The notes under the pieces were generated by a model, which did not search any database, had not been told where the DNA came from, and was given only the letters and a program-made list of their open reading frames with translations. The translations under genes were made by a program, and so were the position numbers. DNA of 6,997 nt, taken from assembly GCA_007121695.1 (NCBI GenBank), contig SKKC01000015.1, forward strand, positions 1 to 6,997. The letters are read 5' to 3'. Positions 6,428 through 6,997 of the stretch are shown in pieces; the first letter of the stretch is position 1, and each line of letters opens with the position of its first letter. The DNA is from Spirochaetales bacterium. Lineage in GTDB: Bacteria; Spirochaetota; Spirochaetia; DSM-27196; SKKC01.

Positions 6428-6997
6428 GCAATCCTCCGTCCCTCGAAAACACCTTCGCATCGAGTTCTTCGTCCTCGTCCGGGTTGGTCTGAAGCGCGTA
6501 GAGCGCTGCGTAGCGACCTCCGTCCCTCAGCAGGGACTGGTGCGTTCCCCGCTCGATAACGCGCCCGTCGTCAATAAAGAGAATCTCGTCGGCGTGCATG
6601 AGCGAGCTCAGCCGGTGTGCAATGACAATGGTGGCATGCCTGTGCGCGATCGACGCGAGCCCCTGTCGAATGCGCTGCTCGGTTGCCGCGTCTATCGCCG
6701 CTGTCGAGTCGTCGAACACCATAATCGGCGACTGGAGTACGAGCATGCGTGCGATCGCCAGACGCTGCTTCTGCCCGCCCGACAGCGACACCCCGCGCTC
6801 GCCGACGAGCGTCCGGTACCCCTTGGGCAGCTGCTCAATGTAGCTGTGCAGCTGCGCGGTCTCTGACGCCCACTCTATCCGGTCACGGTCCACCCAGGGG
6901 TTCCCGTAGGCAAGATTATTCTCGAGTCTCGAAGTAAATATGAAACTGTCCTGCTGTATCACGCTCACCGCCCGGCGAAGCGATTCAAGCGTCACAT
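6420..6997 (-). CDS. ABC exporter half-transporter with degenerate ATP site (partial, C-terminal part of the ATPase domain)
   Basis: Only the last 192 or so codons are in the window; the membrane domain and Walker A lie beyond the right edge. The reading frame is still open at the edge, so the apparent start at 6993-6995 (a Val codon in VTLESLRR) is not the real one. Visible motifs are the Q-loop (VIQQD), a canonical LSGGQ signature, Walker B VFDDST, D-loop AID and a switch His in VIAHRLSS. In Walker B the catalytic Glu is replaced by Asp (codon 6708-6710). This is the hallmark of the inactive-site subunit of heterodimeric exporters such as TM287/288 and BmrCD. Its intact signature would complete the active site of its partner, whose own altered LSVGQ would face this degenerate site. 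The gene overlaps the partner's start by eight bases, supporting a co-expressed heterodimer. The C-terminus carries an acidic DEDEELD stretch. Confidence 0.92.
   Translation of the reverse strand, partial: VTLESLRRAVSVIQQDSFIFTSRLENNLAYGNPWVDRDRIEWASETAQLHSYIEQLPKGYRTLVGERGVSLSGGQKQRLAIARMLVLQSPIMVFDDSTAAIDAATEQRIRQGLASIAHRHATIVIAHRLSSLMHADEILFIDDGRVIERGTHQSLLRDGGRYAALYALQTNPDEDEELDAKVFSRDGGLHG
6433..6437 (-). promoter_or_regulatory. Ribosome binding site deciding the start of the downstream ABC subunit
   Basis: On the minus strand GGAGG lies five bases before the ATG at 6425-6427. It is inside the 3' end of the upstream ABC gene, so the two subunits are probably translated in a coupled way. 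It argues against the longer start at 6460. Confidence 0.75.

Noticed and set aside
6428..6460. Upstream ATG at 6460 as the start of the downstream ABC subunit
   Set aside because: The added 11 residues do not look like an exporter N-terminus. The ATG at 6427 has a well-placed GGAGG and the usual short overlap with the preceding gene.
5603..6559. Long open frame of 318 codons on the plus strand opposite the ABC genes
   Set aside because: It is antisense to conserved ABC membrane-domain codons. Its product is a low-complexity run rich in His, Gln and Arg with no family resemblance.
1..6997. CRISPR array, tRNA or rRNA gene, riboswitch
   Set aside because: No regularly spaced repeats beyond the two-copy unit at 4479-4530, no tRNA-like cloverleaf and no recognisable riboswitch core were seen. 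Nearly the whole window is coding.

Overview
The window is ordinary bacterial chromosomal DNA with tightly packed genes and clear Shine-Dalgarno sequences. It is moderately GC-rich, and xylB and the ABC genes look richer in GC than the xylA 5' region. The phylum cannot be fixed from sequence alone. The human/eukaryote-like form of the xylulokinase and the ROK-type XylR placed inside the operon would fit a spirochaete or a similar saccharolytic anaerobe, but that is a weak inference.

Layout. Positions 1-295 (minus strand) hold part of a MATE-family drug/sodium antiporter gene that appears to have lost its 5' end. An AT-rich control region (about 299-368) follows, with a nested inverted repeat that could be the xylose repressor operator. 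A compact plus-strand xylose operon follows: xylA (xylose isomerase, 369-1682), xylR (ROK-family repressor, 1684-2850) and xylB (xylulokinase, 2840-4477). The genes are one base apart or overlapping. A short convergent junction (4476-4530) carries a strong GC hairpin and an imperfect 28-nt tandem duplication. Two overlapping minus-strand genes complete the window (4520-6427 and 6420 to the right edge). They encode the two halves of a heterodimeric ABC exporter; the upstream half is cut by the window edge.

How the genes work together. XylA converts D-xylose to D-xylulose and XylB phosphorylates it to D-xylulose 5-phosphate, which enters the pentose phosphate pathway. XylR probably senses xylose and represses its own operon, which would make the circuit autoregulated. 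No xylose transporter lies in the window. The ABC exporter pair has one catalytically normal and one degenerate ATP site, as in the TM287/288 and LmrCD/BmrCD exporters. Nothing in the sequence ties it to xylose use.

I found no convincing new system. The points most worth a second look are the truncated MATE gene, the altered motifs in the xylulokinase, the candidate operator, and the duplicated hairpin sequence between the convergent genes.
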